DNA from: Sinorhizobium terangae
GTDB taxonomy: Bacteria > Pseudomonadota > Alphaproteobacteria > Rhizobiales > Rhizobiaceae
Assembly: GCF_029714365.1 (NCBI RefSeq)
Contig: NZ_CP121659.1
Location: 3,247,001 to 3,311,000, forward strand
Direction: 5' to 3'
DNA: 64,000 bases
Shown: piece after piece, positions 28,919 through 40,018 of the stretch
How positions within the stretch are numbered: position 1 is the first letter of the stretch
How the letters are laid out: every line of letters starts with the position of its first letter
Position numbers and translations under genes: made by a program
Notes under the pieces: generated by a model
Told to the model about the DNA's origin: nothing
Databases searched by the model: none
Seen by the model: only the letters and a program-made list of their open reading frames with translations

Positions 28919-29418
28919 GCAGCACATCCTTTGAACTCGAAGACGTCGGAGCTGTCGGCGTTCGCCTTGCCCTCGCCCCATGCGCTCGAAGTGCGCAGCG
29001 ATGGACCGAAACCGGGAAGCAGGAGCTGCTCGGCCGCCGGGGCATCCTCCGCCAGAAGCAGGCCGATGCGGCCGGCCTTGTCGACCGTGTAGATCACACC
29101 CTCCCAGACGGTGCAGGCCTCAAGCTCCGCGCCGGTGACGTCGCCCGTCGGGCAGTCATGCATGACGATCCCGTTCGCGCGCAGCGGCTCGCCGGACTGC
29201 ATCACGACGCCATCGAGCGACAGGCGGGTGTTGCCGATCTTGACCTTGAAGTGATTGCTGGTGACGGCACTTTCCGAGCCGACCGGCTCGAACCGCAACT
29301 CGTAGGTGCCGGCAGGGTCGGCATAGATCGCATGCGCCTGGGCACACTGGTCCGCAAGGGCGGGTGCGGCGGCCAGGATGGTCGCGAGCGAAGCGAGGAG
29401 AGCGTTCCGGCCCTTCAT
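28915..29418 (-). CDS. secreted protein of unknown function
   Basis: A 167-residue protein with a clear signal peptide (MKGRNALLASLATILAAAPALA, cleavage about 22/23) and so probably periplasmic. The mature part has three Cys (C25, C89 and C102) plus a C-terminal CAA, suggesting disulfides. Segments such as SLDGVVMQSGEPLRANGIVMHDCPTGD give no family I recognise. It is two bases downstream of the LysE-type gene and overlaps the SDR start by four. The frame is open far upstream, but that part only shadows the LysE gene. Confidence 0.75.
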   Translation of the reverse strand: MKGRNALLASLATILAAAPALADQCAQAHAIYADPAGTYELRFEPVGSESAVTSNHFKVKIGNTRLSLDGVVMQSGEPLRANGIVMHDCPTGDVTGAELEACTVWEGVIYTVDKAGRIGLLLAEDAPAAEQLLLPGFGPSLRTSSAWGEGKANADSSDVFEFKGCAA

Positions 29419-29420
29419 CG

Positions 29421-30059
29421 TCAGGCGGCCTTCTCCGTCGCGAGTTTCAACCCGAGCCCGATGAAGACCACGCCGCTTGCCCGGTCGATCCACTTGCTCG
29501 CCCGGGTGAAGGCGGCCCGCATGCGCGGTGTCGTCATGAACAGGCTGACACCGACGAACCAGAGGATCAGGCAACTCGCCATCACGAGGCCATAGCCGAA
29601 CTTGACCATCATCGGCGTATGGGCGTTCACGACCGTCGAGAAGATCGACAGGAAGAAGAACACCGCCTTCGGGTTGAGCGCATTGGCGGCGAAGCCGAGG
29701 CCAAAGGCCTTCGCCGGCGACTGCTCGCTGCCTGCCCTGCCCTCTCCGGCATCGACCGCGATCTCCGTCTGGCCGGCGCGGAGCGCCTTGATGCCGATAT
29801 AGACGAGGTAGGCGACGCCGCACCACTTGACGATGTTGAAGAGATAGATCGACTGGGAAATGATCAACCCCAGGCCGAGAATCGTATAGGTCACGTGGAA
29901 CATCAGCGATGTGCCGATGCCGAAGGACGTGATGATGGCCTGGCGGCGCCCATGCACCAGCGACTGCCGCATCACCATGGCGAGATCGGCACCGGGCGAG
30001 ATGATGGCGAACGAGAAGATCGCCATCAGCGATGCGAGTTCGATCAGATAGTGGCTCAT
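29421..30059 (-). CDS. LysE/RhtB family exporter
   Basis: An inner-membrane protein of 212 residues with the LysE-family N-terminal signature (SPGADLAMVMRQSLVHGRRQAI near 22-43) and about six hydrophobic spans. Family members export amino acids or homoserine lactone-like metabolites. The substrate cannot be inferred here. The start overlaps the stop of the VOC gene by four bases. It forms part of the tight minus-strand run from the MAPEG gene to lpdA. Confidence 0.87.
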   Translation of the reverse strand: MSHYLIELASLMAIFSFAIISPGADLAMVMRQSLVHGRRQAIITSFGIGTSLMFHVTYTILGLGLIISQSIYLFNIVKWCGVAYLVYIGIKALRAGQTEIAVDAGEGRAGSEQSPAKAFGLGFAANALNPKAVFFFLSIFSTVVNAHTPMMVKFGYGLVMASCLILWFVGVSLFMTTPRMRAAFTRASKWIDRASGVVFIGLGLKLATEKAA

Positions 30060-30481
30060 GACTTTGCGACCGGTGCGTTGAGGGCCCAGATGTGGCCGAA
30101 GGGATCCTGGATGCGCGCATAGCGTGCTTGCCAGAGCGTATCCTGCGGTTCCATCACTGTCGATGCCCCGGCGGCAATCGCCCTGGCATAGGCCTGATCG
30201 ACATCTTCCGCCTTCGGAAGGTTGATATTGATCGCGACGCTGGCGCCGCCCGCCGTCTTGGGCGAGCTGATGCTCATGCCGAATTCCGGAAACTCGTCAT
30301 GCAGCATGATCTCGCCGCCGAAGAGGGCGAGATTGGCGTGCATGACGCGCTTGCCGTCCTCGGCCATCTGGTGAAACGTGTTTACCGCGCCGAACGCCTT
30401 TTCGTAAAAGGCGATGGCGGCAAGGCCGTCCTTTACGCAGATATGCGCCTGGATCGGGGGAACGTTCGGTTCGAATGCCAT
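30056..30481 (-). CDS. VOC-superfamily protein (PhnB/glyoxalase-like)
   Basis: A 141-residue vicinal-oxygen-chelate protein of the PhnB-like branch, with YEKAFGAV, then a Gly/Met-rich MLHDEFPEFG, and the C-terminal DPFGHIWALN. Such proteins form dimers with paired beta-alpha-beta-beta-beta modules. Many bind a metal, but activities are diverse and mostly unknown. It lies 15 bp after the MAPEG gene and overlaps the LysE-type gene. Confidence 0.85.
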   Translation of the reverse strand: MAFEPNVPPIQAHICVKDGLAAIAFYEKAFGAVNTFHQMAEDGKRVMHANLALFGGEIMLHDEFPEFGMSISSPKTAGGASVAININLPKAEDVDQAYARAIAAGASTVMEPQDTLWQARYARIQDPFGHIWALNAPVAKS

Positions 30482-30496
30482 GCTTTTCTCCTCCGT

Positions 30497-30886
30497 CTAG
30501 ATGAGAATGCCCGCAAGGATCAGCGCCAGCCCCACTGCCGATACAGCCCAGATCGCCGAGCGAATGCGCCCGAGCCCGCCGACATAGACCGGCAGATAGG
30601 AGGCGCGCGCCCAGAACCAGATTGCGGCGCCCCACTGCGTCAGCAGTCCATTGCGCCCGGTGAACTCTACCACGACCACCAGCACGATGAAGATCGGGTA
30701 GGTCTCATGAAAGTTGCGAAGCGCGCGGCCGGCGCGCGCCGTCAGCATGTTCGGCCGTTCTTCCCGATCGCGATTGGGATCCTGGTCGATGACGCCGTGC
30801 TGCAAGCGATAGGCACCAGCCTGCGCCAGCATGTAGATGAAAGCCAGCACCGCGCTGGCGAGCAGGTAGGTCAATTCCAGCGACAT
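30497..30886 (-). CDS. MAPEG-family membrane protein
   Basis: A 129-residue protein with four hydrophobic spans and the MAPEG-family pattern. It has RAGRALRNFHETYPIFIVLVV in the middle, the conserved Arg/Asn/Glu of the glutathione-binding region, and a SYLPVYVGGLGRIRSAIW loop before the last helix. Eukaryotic MAPEG members conjugate or reduce with glutathione; the roles of bacterial ones are largely unproved. It starts 51 bp after the sucB stop, with a weak terminator-like hairpin between. Confidence 0.85.
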   Translation of the reverse strand: MSLELTYLLASAVLAFIYMLAQAGAYRLQHGVIDQDPNRDREERPNMLTARAGRALRNFHETYPIFIVLVVVVEFTGRNGLLTQWGAAIWFWARASYLPVYVGGLGRIRSAIWAVSAVGLALILAGILI

Positions 30887-30908
30887 CCGCGCACCCGGAA
30901 GAAGAAGG

Positions 30909-30930
30909 GGGGGCTGCTTGTCGCGCCCCC
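30909..30930 (-). terminator. weak terminator-like hairpin after sucB
   Basis: Stem GGGGGC/GCCCCC with a 10-base loop. On the minus strand it is followed by a C then a TTCTTCTTCC tract. It could end most mdh-sucCDAB transcripts and allow some read-through toward lpdA. Confidence 0.4.
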
Positions 30931-30937
30931 GCCTGTC

Positions 30938-32179
30938 TTAGAGATCGAGCACCAGCCGCTCCGGATCTTCCAGGCTTTCCTTGACGCGCACCAGGAAGGT
31001 GACCGCTTCCTTGCCGTCGACGATGCGGTGATCGTAGGAAAGCGCCAGATACATCATCGGACGGATGACGACCTGTCCGCCGATCGCAACCGGGCGGTCC
31101 TGGATCTTGTGCATGCCGAGGATGCCGGACTGCGGCGCGTTGAGGATCGGCGAAGACATCAGCGAGCCATAGACACCGCCGTTCGAGATGGTGAAGGTGC
31201 CGCCCTGCATGTCGGCCATCGACAGCACGCCATCGCGGGCAGCCTTGCCGAGGCGACCGATTTCCTTCTCGATCTCGGCGATCGACATCTGGTCGGCATC
31301 GCGCACGATCGGCACGACGAGGCCCTTGTCGGTGCCGACGGCGACGCCGATGTGGCAGAAGTTCTTGTAGATGATGTCGGTGCCGTCGATTTCGGCGTTG
31401 ACTGCCGGGAGCTCCTTCAGCGCATGGGTGACGGCCTTGGTGAAGAAGCCCATGAAGCCAAGCTTGACGCCGTGCTTCTTCTCGAAGATGTCCTTGTACT
31501 TGTTGCGGAGGCTCATCACCGCGCTCATGTCCACCTCGTTGTAGGTGGTGAGCATGGCGGCGGTATTCTGCGCGTCCTTGAGGCGCTTGGCGATCGTCTG
31601 ACGCAGTCGCGTCATCTTGACCCGTTCTTCCCGAAGGGCATCCTCGGCCGGCGCCGGCGCACGCGCCTGAACCTTCGCCGGTTCGGCCGCGGGAGCGGAA
31701 ACGCCCTTAGCAAGGGCAGCGATCACGTCACCCTTCAGCACCTGGCCACGCTTGCCAGTACCGTCGATCTGCTCGGCGGCGAGGTTGTTTTCCGCGATGA
31801 GCTTGGCGGCAGCCGGAGCCGGCGGCATCGACGTCGGCGCCTGCTGGGCCGGCGCGGGAGCGGCCGGCTGCGGAGCCGGAGCGACAGCAGCGGGTTCAGG
31901 CTTTTTCTCCGCCGGAGCCGGAGCTGCGGCCGCAGCACCGGCGCCTTCGGCGATCTGGCCGAGCAGCGCACCGAGGCCGACGGTCTCGCCCGCCTGCGCC
32001 ACGATTTCGGAGAGCGTGCCGGCCGCCGGTGCCGGAACTTCGATCGTTACCTTGTCGGTCTCGAGCTCGAGGATCGGTTCGTCGGCCTTGATCGCATCGC
32101 CGACCTTCTTGAACCAGGTGCCGACGGTCGCTTCGCTGACGGATTCGCCAAGAGTGGGAACGCGGATTTCTGTTGCCAT
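30938..32179 (-). CDS. sucB: 2-oxoglutarate dehydrogenase E2, dihydrolipoyl succinyltransferase
   Basis: A 413-residue E2. The lipoyl domain covers 1-77 with K43 ([13 protein letters not shown]). An Ala/Pro-rich linker of about 50 residues follows, then the peripheral subunit-binding domain ([18 protein letters not shown]) near 130-165, another linker, and the catalytic acyltransferase core with the C-terminal DHRIVDG motif. It forms the multimeric core of the complex. It follows sucA after 122 bp that contain a repeat module. Confidence 0.97.
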   Translation of the reverse strand: MATEIRVPTLGESVSEATVGTWFKKVGDAIKADEPILELETDKVTIEVPAPAAGTLSEIVAQAGETVGLGALLGQIAEGAGAAAAAPAPAEKKPEPAAVAPAPQPAAPAPAQQAPTSMPPAPAAAKLIAENNLAAEQIDGTGKRGQVLKGDVIAALAKGVSAPAAEPAKVQARAPAPAEDALREERVKMTRLRQTIAKRLKDAQNTAAMLTTYNEVDMSAVMSLRNKYKDIFEKKHGVKLGFMGFFTKAVTHALKELPAVNAEIDGTDIIYKNFCHIGVAVGTDKGLVVPIVRDADQMSIAEIEKEIGRLGKAARDGVLSMADMQGGTFTISNGGVYGSLMSSPILNAPQSGILGMHKIQDRPVAIGGQVVIRPMMYLALSYDHRIVDGKEAVTFLVRVKESLEDPERLVLDL

Positions 32180-32227
32180 GATTTTTGTTCCGTTGATCAG
32201 ATATCTGTTTCTAGCTCTTTGAGTTAC

Positions 32228-32271
32228 GCACTTCCGGACGGAAAACCGCTATGCACTTTTCCTGGAAGTGC
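32228..32271. repeat. hairpin repeat module inside the suc operon
   Basis: An inverted copy of the AGGAAAAGTG...CGGTTTTCCG module. Its stem here is GCACTTCC/GGAAGTGC in place of the GCAATTCC/GGAATTGC seen at 58210-58255. It lies between the sucA stop and the sucB start, so it is transcribed within the operon. Confidence 0.8.
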
Positions 32272-32301
32272 TCCAGCGATTGGCAGACCGTGGGGAGCCG
32301 A

Positions 32302-35298
32302 TCAGCCCCCCAGCGCGTCCTCGAGGAAGGCGGCAAGCTGCGCCAGGTGCTTCGACATCAGGCCGGTTGCCGGCGAAGCGGCGGCCGGACGGCCGGTGTA
32401 GCGCACCCGCTGATACTTGGCATCGATATGGGCGAGCACCCATTCGAGATAGGGATCGATGAACGACCAGGCGCCCATGTTCTTCGGTTCTTCCTGGCAC
32501 CAGACCATCTCCGCATTGCGGAAGCGGCTGAGCTCGTTGATCAGCGCCTTGGCCGGGAACGGATAGAGCTGCTCGACGCGCAGCAGGTAGATGTCGTCGA
32601 TGCCGCGCTTCTCGCGTTCCTCGAGCAGGTCGTAATAGACCTTGCCGGTGCAGAGCACGACGCGGCGGATTTTCGAATCCTTCTGTAGCTTGATCGGGCC
32701 GTCCTTGATGACTTCCGCATCGTCCCAGAGCAGCCGGTGGAAGGAGCTCTCGCCCGCCATTTCGGAAAGGCTGGAGACCGCCCGCTTATGGCGCAGAAGC
32801 GACTTCGGCGTCATCAGGATCAGCGGCTTGCGGAAGTCGCGCTTCACCTGGCGGCGCAGGATGTGGAAGTAGTTCGCCGGCGTGGTGACGTTGGCGACCT
32901 GCATGTTGTCTTCCGCGCAGAGCTGCAGGAAGCGTTCGAGGCGTGCGGAGGAGTGCTCCGGCCCCTGGCCTTCATAGCCGTGCGGCAGCAGGCAGACGAG
33001 ACCGGACATGCGCAGCCACTTGCGCTCGCCCGACGAGATGAACTGGTCGAATACCACCTGAGCGCCGTTGGCGAAGTCGCCGAACTGGGCTTCCCACAGC
33101 GTCAGCGCATTCGGGCGCGCAAGCGAATAGCCGTATTCGAAGCCGAGCACCGCCTCTTCCGAGAGCATCGAGTTGATGACCTCGTAGCGCGCCTGGGTCG
33201 GCGACAGGTTGGCGAGCGGAATGTAGCGCTCTTCCGTCTGCTGATCATAAAGAACCGAGTGGCGTTGCGAGAACGTGCCGCGCTCGCAGTCCTGGCCGGA
33301 GAGGCGGATCTTCGTGCCCTCGGTGACAAGCGTGCCGAAGGCGAGCGCTTCCGCCATTGCCCAGTCGATCCCCTCACCGGTCTGCACCATGCTGGCGCGG
33401 TTTTCCATGAAGCGCTGGATCGTGCGGTGGGCGTTGAAGCCGGCCGGGATCTCCGAGATCTTACGGCCGACTTCCTTCAGTTGCTTCATCGGCACCGAGG
33501 TCTTGCCGCGGCGCTGCTCATCCTGGTTGTCGGCCGTGCGCAGGCCCGACCAGACGCCGTCGAGCCAGTCGGCCTTGTTCGGCTTGTAGGACTGGCCTAT
33601 CTCGAACTCCTGCTCGAGATGAGCGCGCCAGTCCGCCTTCATCTTCTCGGCCTCGCCCTCGGTCATCAGACCTTCGGCGATCAGCCGTTCGGAATAGAGC
33701 TGGACGACCGTCTTGTGGGCGCGGATGGCCTTGTACATCTTCGGCTGCGTGAACGCCGGCTCGTCGCCCTCGTTGTGGCCGAAGCGGCGGTAGCAGAACA
33801 TGTCGACGACGACCGGCTTGTGGAACTTCATCCGGAACTCGGTCGCGACCTTGGCCGCGTAGACGACGGCTTCCGGATCATCGCCGTTCACGTGGAAGAT
33901 CGGCGCTTCGATCATCTTCGCCACGTCTGACGGATAAGGCGAGGAGCGTGAGAAGGCCGGGTTCGTGGTGAAGCCGATCTGGTTGTTGATGATGAAGTGC
34001 ACGGTACCGGCAACGCGGTGGCCGCGCAGGCCGGAGAGGCCGAGGATTTCTGCGATGACGCCCTGGCCGGCAAAGGCCGCGTCGCCATGGAGCAGCATCG
34101 GCATGACCTTGACGCGTTCGCGCAGCGGAATGATGTCGCCTTCGAACACGGTCGCGATCTGGTCCTGCTTGGCGCGCGCCTTGCCCATGACGACCGGGTT
34201 GACGATTTCGAGATGCGACGGGTTCGCGGTCAACGACAGGTGCACCTTGTTGCCGTCGAATTCCCGATCGGACGAGGCGCCGAGATGGTATTTCACGTCG
34301 CCGGAGCCTTCGACGTCGTCCGGTGCGTAGGAGCCGCCCTTGAATTCGTGGAAGATGGCGCGATGCGGCTTCGCCATGACCTGGGAGAGAACGTTCAGTC
34401 GGCCGCGGTGGGCCATGCCGAGGACGATCTCCTTGAGGCCGAGCTGGCCGCCGCGCTTGATGATCTGTTCGAGCGCCGGGATCAGCGATTCGCCGCCGTC
34501 AAGGCCGAAGCGCTTGGTGCCCTTGTACTTGACGTCGATGAACTGCTCGAAGCCCTCGGCTTCGATGAGCTTCTGCAGGATCGCCCGCTTGCCCTCGGGC
34601 GTGAATTCGACGCCCTTGTCCGGTCCCTCGATCCGCTCCTGGATCCAGGCCTTCTCTTCCGGGTTGGACATATGCATGAACTCGACGCCGATCGTCGAGC
34701 AATAGGTCCGCTCGAGGATTTCGACCATTTCGCGCACGGTCGCGTATTCGAGGCCGAGAACGTTGTCGATGAAGATCTTGCGGTCGTAATCCTTCTCTTC
34801 GAAGCCATAGGTCTTCGGCGAGAGTTCGTCATAGTCCTCGACCGGGTCGGCAAGTCCGAGCGGGTCGAGCTTGGCATGCAGGTGGCCACGCATGCGGTAG
34901 GCGCGGATCATCATGATGGCGCGGACCGAGTCGCGCGTCGACTGATGGACCTCCGCTTCGCTCACGGGGACACCGGCGACGGCGGCTGCTTCCTCGGCCT
35001 TGGCCTTGACCTTCTTTTCGATGACCTTCTCAACGACGCCCCAGTCGCCGTCGAGCGCCGACACGAGTTCGCCGTTTGCGGCGATCGGCCAGTTGCTTTT
35101 CTTCCAGGAGGCGCCCTTGGCGGCCTTCACAACGTCTTCCGGCCGGTCGGCGAGCGCCTTGAAGAAGGATTGCCATTCGGACGAAACGGAGGACGGATCC
35201 GCTTCGTAACGCGCATAGAGCTGCTCGATATAAGCAGCATTGGCGCCATCCAGAAACGATGTGAGCTGGAATTGCTCGTTGGCCTCTTGCCTTGTCAT
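32302..35298 (-). CDS. sucA: 2-oxoglutarate dehydrogenase E1 component
   Basis: The thiamine-diphosphate-dependent E1 subunit, 998 residues, normal for alphaproteobacteria. The N-terminal E2-binding segment FLDGANAAYIEQLYARYEAD is near 15-35, then GVEFMHMSNPEEKAWIQERIE, the substrate-site GMAHRGRLNVL, MHGDAAFAGQG with the ThDP/Mg region, and C-terminal EEPKNMGAW. It decarboxylates 2-oxoglutarate and hands succinyl to SucB. It lies 167 bp downstream of sucD and is separated from it by a 10-base-stem hairpin. Confidence 0.98.
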   Translation of the reverse strand: MTRQEANEQFQLTSFLDGANAAYIEQLYARYEADPSSVSSEWQSFFKALADRPEDVVKAAKGASWKKSNWPIAANGELVSALDGDWGVVEKVIEKKVKAKAEEAAAVAGVPVSEAEVHQSTRDSVRAIMMIRAYRMRGHLHAKLDPLGLADPVEDYDELSPKTYGFEEKDYDRKIFIDNVLGLEYATVREMVEILERTYCSTIGVEFMHMSNPEEKAWIQERIEGPDKGVEFTPEGKRAILQKLIEAEGFEQFIDVKYKGTKRFGLDGGESLIPALEQIIKRGGQLGLKEIVLGMAHRGRLNVLSQVMAKPHRAIFHEFKGGSYAPDDVEGSGDVKYHLGASSDREFDGNKVHLSLTANPSHLEIVNPVVMGKARAKQDQIATVFEGDIIPLRERVKVMPMLLHGDAAFAGQGVIAEILGLSGLRGHRVAGTVHFIINNQIGFTTNPAFSRSSPYPSDVAKMIEAPIFHVNGDDPEAVVYAAKVATEFRMKFHKPVVVDMFCYRRFGHNEGDEPAFTQPKMYKAIRAHKTVVQLYSERLIAEGLMTEGEAEKMKADWRAHLEQEFEIGQSYKPNKADWLDGVWSGLRTADNQDEQRRGKTSVPMKQLKEVGRKISEIPAGFNAHRTIQRFMENRASMVQTGEGIDWAMAEALAFGTLVTEGTKIRLSGQDCERGTFSQRHSVLYDQQTEERYIPLANLSPTQARYEVINSMLSEEAVLGFEYGYSLARPNALTLWEAQFGDFANGAQVVFDQFISSGERKWLRMSGLVCLLPHGYEGQGPEHSSARLERFLQLCAEDNMQVANVTTPANYFHILRRQVKRDFRKPLILMTPKSLLRHKRAVSSLSEMAGESSFHRLLWDDAEVIKDGPIKLQKDSKIRRVVLCTGKVYYDLLEEREKRGIDDIYLLRVEQLYPFPAKALINELSRFRNAEMVWCQEEPKNMGAWSFIDPYLEWVLAHIDAKYQRVRYTGRPAAASPATGLMSKHLAQLAAFLEDALGG

Positions 35299-35416
35299 GG
35301 TCTTTCGCGAACCCCTGGTTCGCCTCCTGACTGAAGTTGGGATGCCGGGTCTTCCCGGTCGTTCATGTTTATTCGGCGCTTTTTAGTGCACCAAGCTTGC
35401 GTCATTAATTGGGTCC

Positions 35417-35451
35417 GGCTTGGGGCCGGCGGAAGACACCAGCCCCAAGCC
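35417..35451 (-). promoter_or_regulatory. hairpin in the sucD-sucA gap
   Basis: Perfect 10-base arms GGCTTGGGGC / GCCCCAAGCC with a 15-base loop, beginning 14 bp after the sucD stop in the direction of transcription. There is no T-run, so an mRNA processing or stability element is more likely than a terminator. Confidence 0.45.
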
Positions 35452-35465
35452 TCGCTATCGGAATG

Positions 35466-36368
35466 TCAGCCCTTCAGGACTTCGACCAGTGTCTTGCCGA
35501 GGCGTGCCGGCGACGGCGAGACGCGAATACCGGCCGATTCCATGGCCGCAATCTTGTCTTCCGCGCCGCCCTTGCCACCGGAGATGACCGCGCCGGCATG
35601 GCCCATGGTGCGGCCGGGAGGGGCCGTACGGCCGGCGATGAAGCCGACCATCGGCTTCTTGCGGCCGCGCTTGGCTTCGTCCTTGAGGAACTGCGCCGCG
35701 TCCTCTTCGGCCGAACCGCCGATCTCACCGATCATGATGATCGACTTGGTTTCGTCGTCGGCGAGGAACATTTCCAGCACGTCGATGAACTCGGTACCCT
35801 TGACCGGGTCGCCGCCGATGCCGACCGCCGTTGTCTGGCCGAGGCCTTCGTTGGTGGTCTGGAAGACGGCCTCATAGGTCAGCGTTCCCGAACGCGACAG
35901 CACACCGACCGAGCCCTTGCGGAAGATGTTACCGGGCATGATGCCGATCTTGCATTCGTTCGGGGTGAGCACACCCGGGCAGTTGGGGCCGATGAGACGC
36001 GAGGAGGACTTTTCCAGACGCGCCTTGACCTTGACCATGTCGGCGACCGGGATGCCTTCGGTGATGCAGACGATCAGCGGAATTTCCGCGTCGATCGCCT
36101 CGATGATCGCAGCCGCAGCCCCTGCCGGCGGAACATAGATCACCGACGCATTGGCGCCGGTCGCCTCACGGCCTTCGGCAACGGACGCGAAGATCGGGAG
36201 CTGTTCGCCCTTGGCGCCGGTCCAGGTCTCGCCACCCTTCTTCGGGTGGATACCGCCGACCATCTTCGTGCCGTGATAGGCGAGCGCCTGTTCGGTGTGG
36301 AAGGTGCCGGTCTTGCCGGTCAGGCCCTGAACGAGGACCTTGGTGTCTTTGTTGATCAGGATGGACAT
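35466..36368 (-). CDS. sucD: succinyl-CoA synthetase alpha subunit
   Basis: A 300-residue alpha subunit. The CoA-binding Rossmann domain has [17 protein letters not shown] near 14-30, and the phosphorylated histidine is H257 ([13 protein letters not shown]). With SucC it makes succinate and ATP/GTP from succinyl-CoA. It follows sucC by five bases. Part of mdh-sucCDAB. Confidence 0.98.
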   Translation of the reverse strand: MSILINKDTKVLVQGLTGKTGTFHTEQALAYHGTKMVGGIHPKKGGETWTGAKGEQLPIFASVAEGREATGANASVIYVPPAGAAAAIIEAIDAEIPLIVCITEGIPVADMVKVKARLEKSSSRLIGPNCPGVLTPNECKIGIMPGNIFRKGSVGVLSRSGTLTYEAVFQTTNEGLGQTTAVGIGGDPVKGTEFIDVLEMFLADDETKSIIMIGEIGGSAEEDAAQFLKDEAKRGRKKPMVGFIAGRTAPPGRTMGHAGAVISGGKGGAEDKIAAMESAGIRVSPSPARLGKTLVEVLKG

Positions 36369-36373
36369 CGGCC

Positions 36374-37570
<1,197 letters not shown>

Positions 37571-37604
37571 GGGGTTTTTTCCTGTCTGATTGGCCGGATG
37601 GCGG

Positions 37605-38663
<1,059 letters not shown>

Positions 38664-38714
38664 TCAACGCATACTTTTCGACAGAGCAAATTCAATCGGT
38701 TAGATGACAAAATT

Positions 38715-38730
38715 CTTACGTAAACGTAAG
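38715..38730. promoter_or_regulatory. candidate operator: CTTACGT-AA-ACGTAAG inverted repeat upstream of mdh
   Basis: Two perfect 7-base arms around AA, 148 bp upstream of the mdh start and 20 bp from the zapE stop. The ACGTAA-arm inverted repeat resembles sites bound by MerR-type regulators of acyl-CoA/branched-chain amino-acid catabolism (LiuR class). Downstream on the minus strand a TTGCTC-17 bp-TGATAT pair could be the promoter. No regulator gene is nearby. Confidence 0.45.
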
Positions 38731-38749
38731 ATTGCGTGTCATCATTGCG

Positions 38750-39967
38750 TCATCGAGCGGCCGTTCTTGCCGGATGCTGCGCCGCATATTCCTCGCTCTG
38801 CATCTCGATCAGGCGCGAAACGGTGCGATCGAACTCGAAGCCCTCGGTTCCCTTTTTCGCAGTCAGAAGCTGGTGCGGCTCGGCTGCGGCAGAGGCGAAC
38901 AGTCGGGCACCCTGGTCATAGAGCGCATCGACGAGGATGATGAATCGCTTGGTTTCGTTGCGCAGATGCGGCCCCAGATGCGGGACGTGGTCGAGGAAGA
39001 TGGTGCTGTATTGCGTCAGAATGGCGAGATAGTCGGCGGCACCGAGTGGCTGCGCGCAAAGGTCGGCGAAAGCAAACCGGGCGCTTCGGCCGGACGCCGA
39101 CGGCACGTGGATCTTGCGCCCCTTGCGGCTGATCTCTGCCGGTGCCTCCGGTGCCCCGCCGGTCTCGACATACCAGGCGCGCGCCATCGCCGCTTCCGCC
39201 TCCGGGCCGAGCGGTGAAAGCCAGACCGGGTTTCCGTCGGTCTTCTGCAGGCGGTAATCCGTCTCTGTGTCGAGCGAAATGATCTCCGTGTTCGCCTTCA
39301 GCAGGTCGATGAACGGGAGGAAGAGTCCCCGATTGAGACCGTCGCGATAAAGATCGCTCGGCTCGACATTTGAGGTCGCGACGAGAACGCATCCCTTGGC
39401 GAAGAGTTCGCCGAAGAGGCGCGCCAGAATCATCGCATCCGCAATGTCGGTGACCGAGAATTCGTCGAAGCACAGCAGCCGCGCCTCGCCGAAAAGCTCG
39501 GAGGCCACCGGCGGGATAGGGTCGGCCTGTTTCGTCTCGCCGTTCTTGAGTTTCTGCCGATGCTTGTAGATGCGCTCGTGCACATCCGCCATGAACTCGT
39601 GGAAATGCGCCCGGCGCTTGCGCTGGATCGGCACGGCGTCGAAGAACATGTCCATCAGCATCGTCTTGCCGCGACCGACGCCGCCGTGAATATAGAGGCC
39701 CCGGACTGGAGCTTGCTCCTTCTTGCGCGAGGCAAAGAGCCAGCCGAGCGCGTTGGACTTGCGCGACGGCCTGCTGGCAAGCAGCTCCGCGGTCAGGTGG
39801 TCGAGCCGCCGCGCGATGGCGATTTGCGCCGGATCGCGCTGCCGTTCGCCGGTGGCAACGAGCGTTTCAAGCTTGTGAAGAATGCTGTCGTCTGGGTTGA
39901 GCACGCGGCACCCAAGGTGAGCAAGGAGAATTTCGGTGAGAGGCGCGGGACGGGCAAGGCTGCTCAC
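38750..39967 (-). CDS. zapE: ZapE/AFG1-like ATPase
   Basis: A 405-residue AFG1-family AAA-type ATPase. Walker A GGVGRGKTMLMD is near residues 93-104. HFHEFM follows, then Walker B ARLLCFDEFSVTDIADAM, and ATSNVEPSDLYRDGL, all family landmarks. Bacterial members act at the division ring under stress, and mitochondrial homologues aid respiratory-complex quality control. The start appears to be GTG 39967. It lies upstream of mdh on the same strand, a common rhizobial arrangement. Confidence 0.92.
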   Translation of the reverse strand: MSSLARPAPLTEILLAHLGCRVLNPDDSILHKLETLVATGERQRDPAQIAIARRLDHLTAELLASRPSRKSNALGWLFASRKKEQAPVRGLYIHGGVGRGKTMLMDMFFDAVPIQRKRRAHFHEFMADVHERIYKHRQKLKNGETKQADPIPPVASELFGEARLLCFDEFSVTDIADAMILARLFGELFAKGCVLVATSNVEPSDLYRDGLNRGLFLPFIDLLKANTEIISLDTETDYRLQKTDGNPVWLSPLGPEAEAAMARAWYVETGGAPEAPAEISRKGRKIHVPSASGRSARFAFADLCAQPLGAADYLAILTQYSTIFLDHVPHLGPHLRNETKRFIILVDALYDQGARLFASAAAEPHQLLTAKKGTEGFEFDRTVSRLIEMQSEEYAAQHPARTAAR

Positions 39968-40018
39968 ACGTCCTCGTCCCGCGTCGCATCTGGCTGGGCG
40001 CGCCGGCGTTGGTGGCGA

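Noticed and set aside
26711..29092. A 793-codon open frame on the plus strand opposite lpdA and the SDR gene
   Set aside because: It spans two clear genes and their gap, lacks any domain and has the composition of an antisense shadow.
28915..30120. A single 401-codon minus-strand protein
   Set aside because: Only the last 167 codons, from the signal-peptide methionine at 29418, look like a protein; the upstream part is an alternative frame of the LysE gene.
30092..32401. A 769-codon open frame on the plus strand opposite sucB, MAPEG and VOC genes
   Set aside because: It crosses three recognised genes on the other strand and shows no family features.
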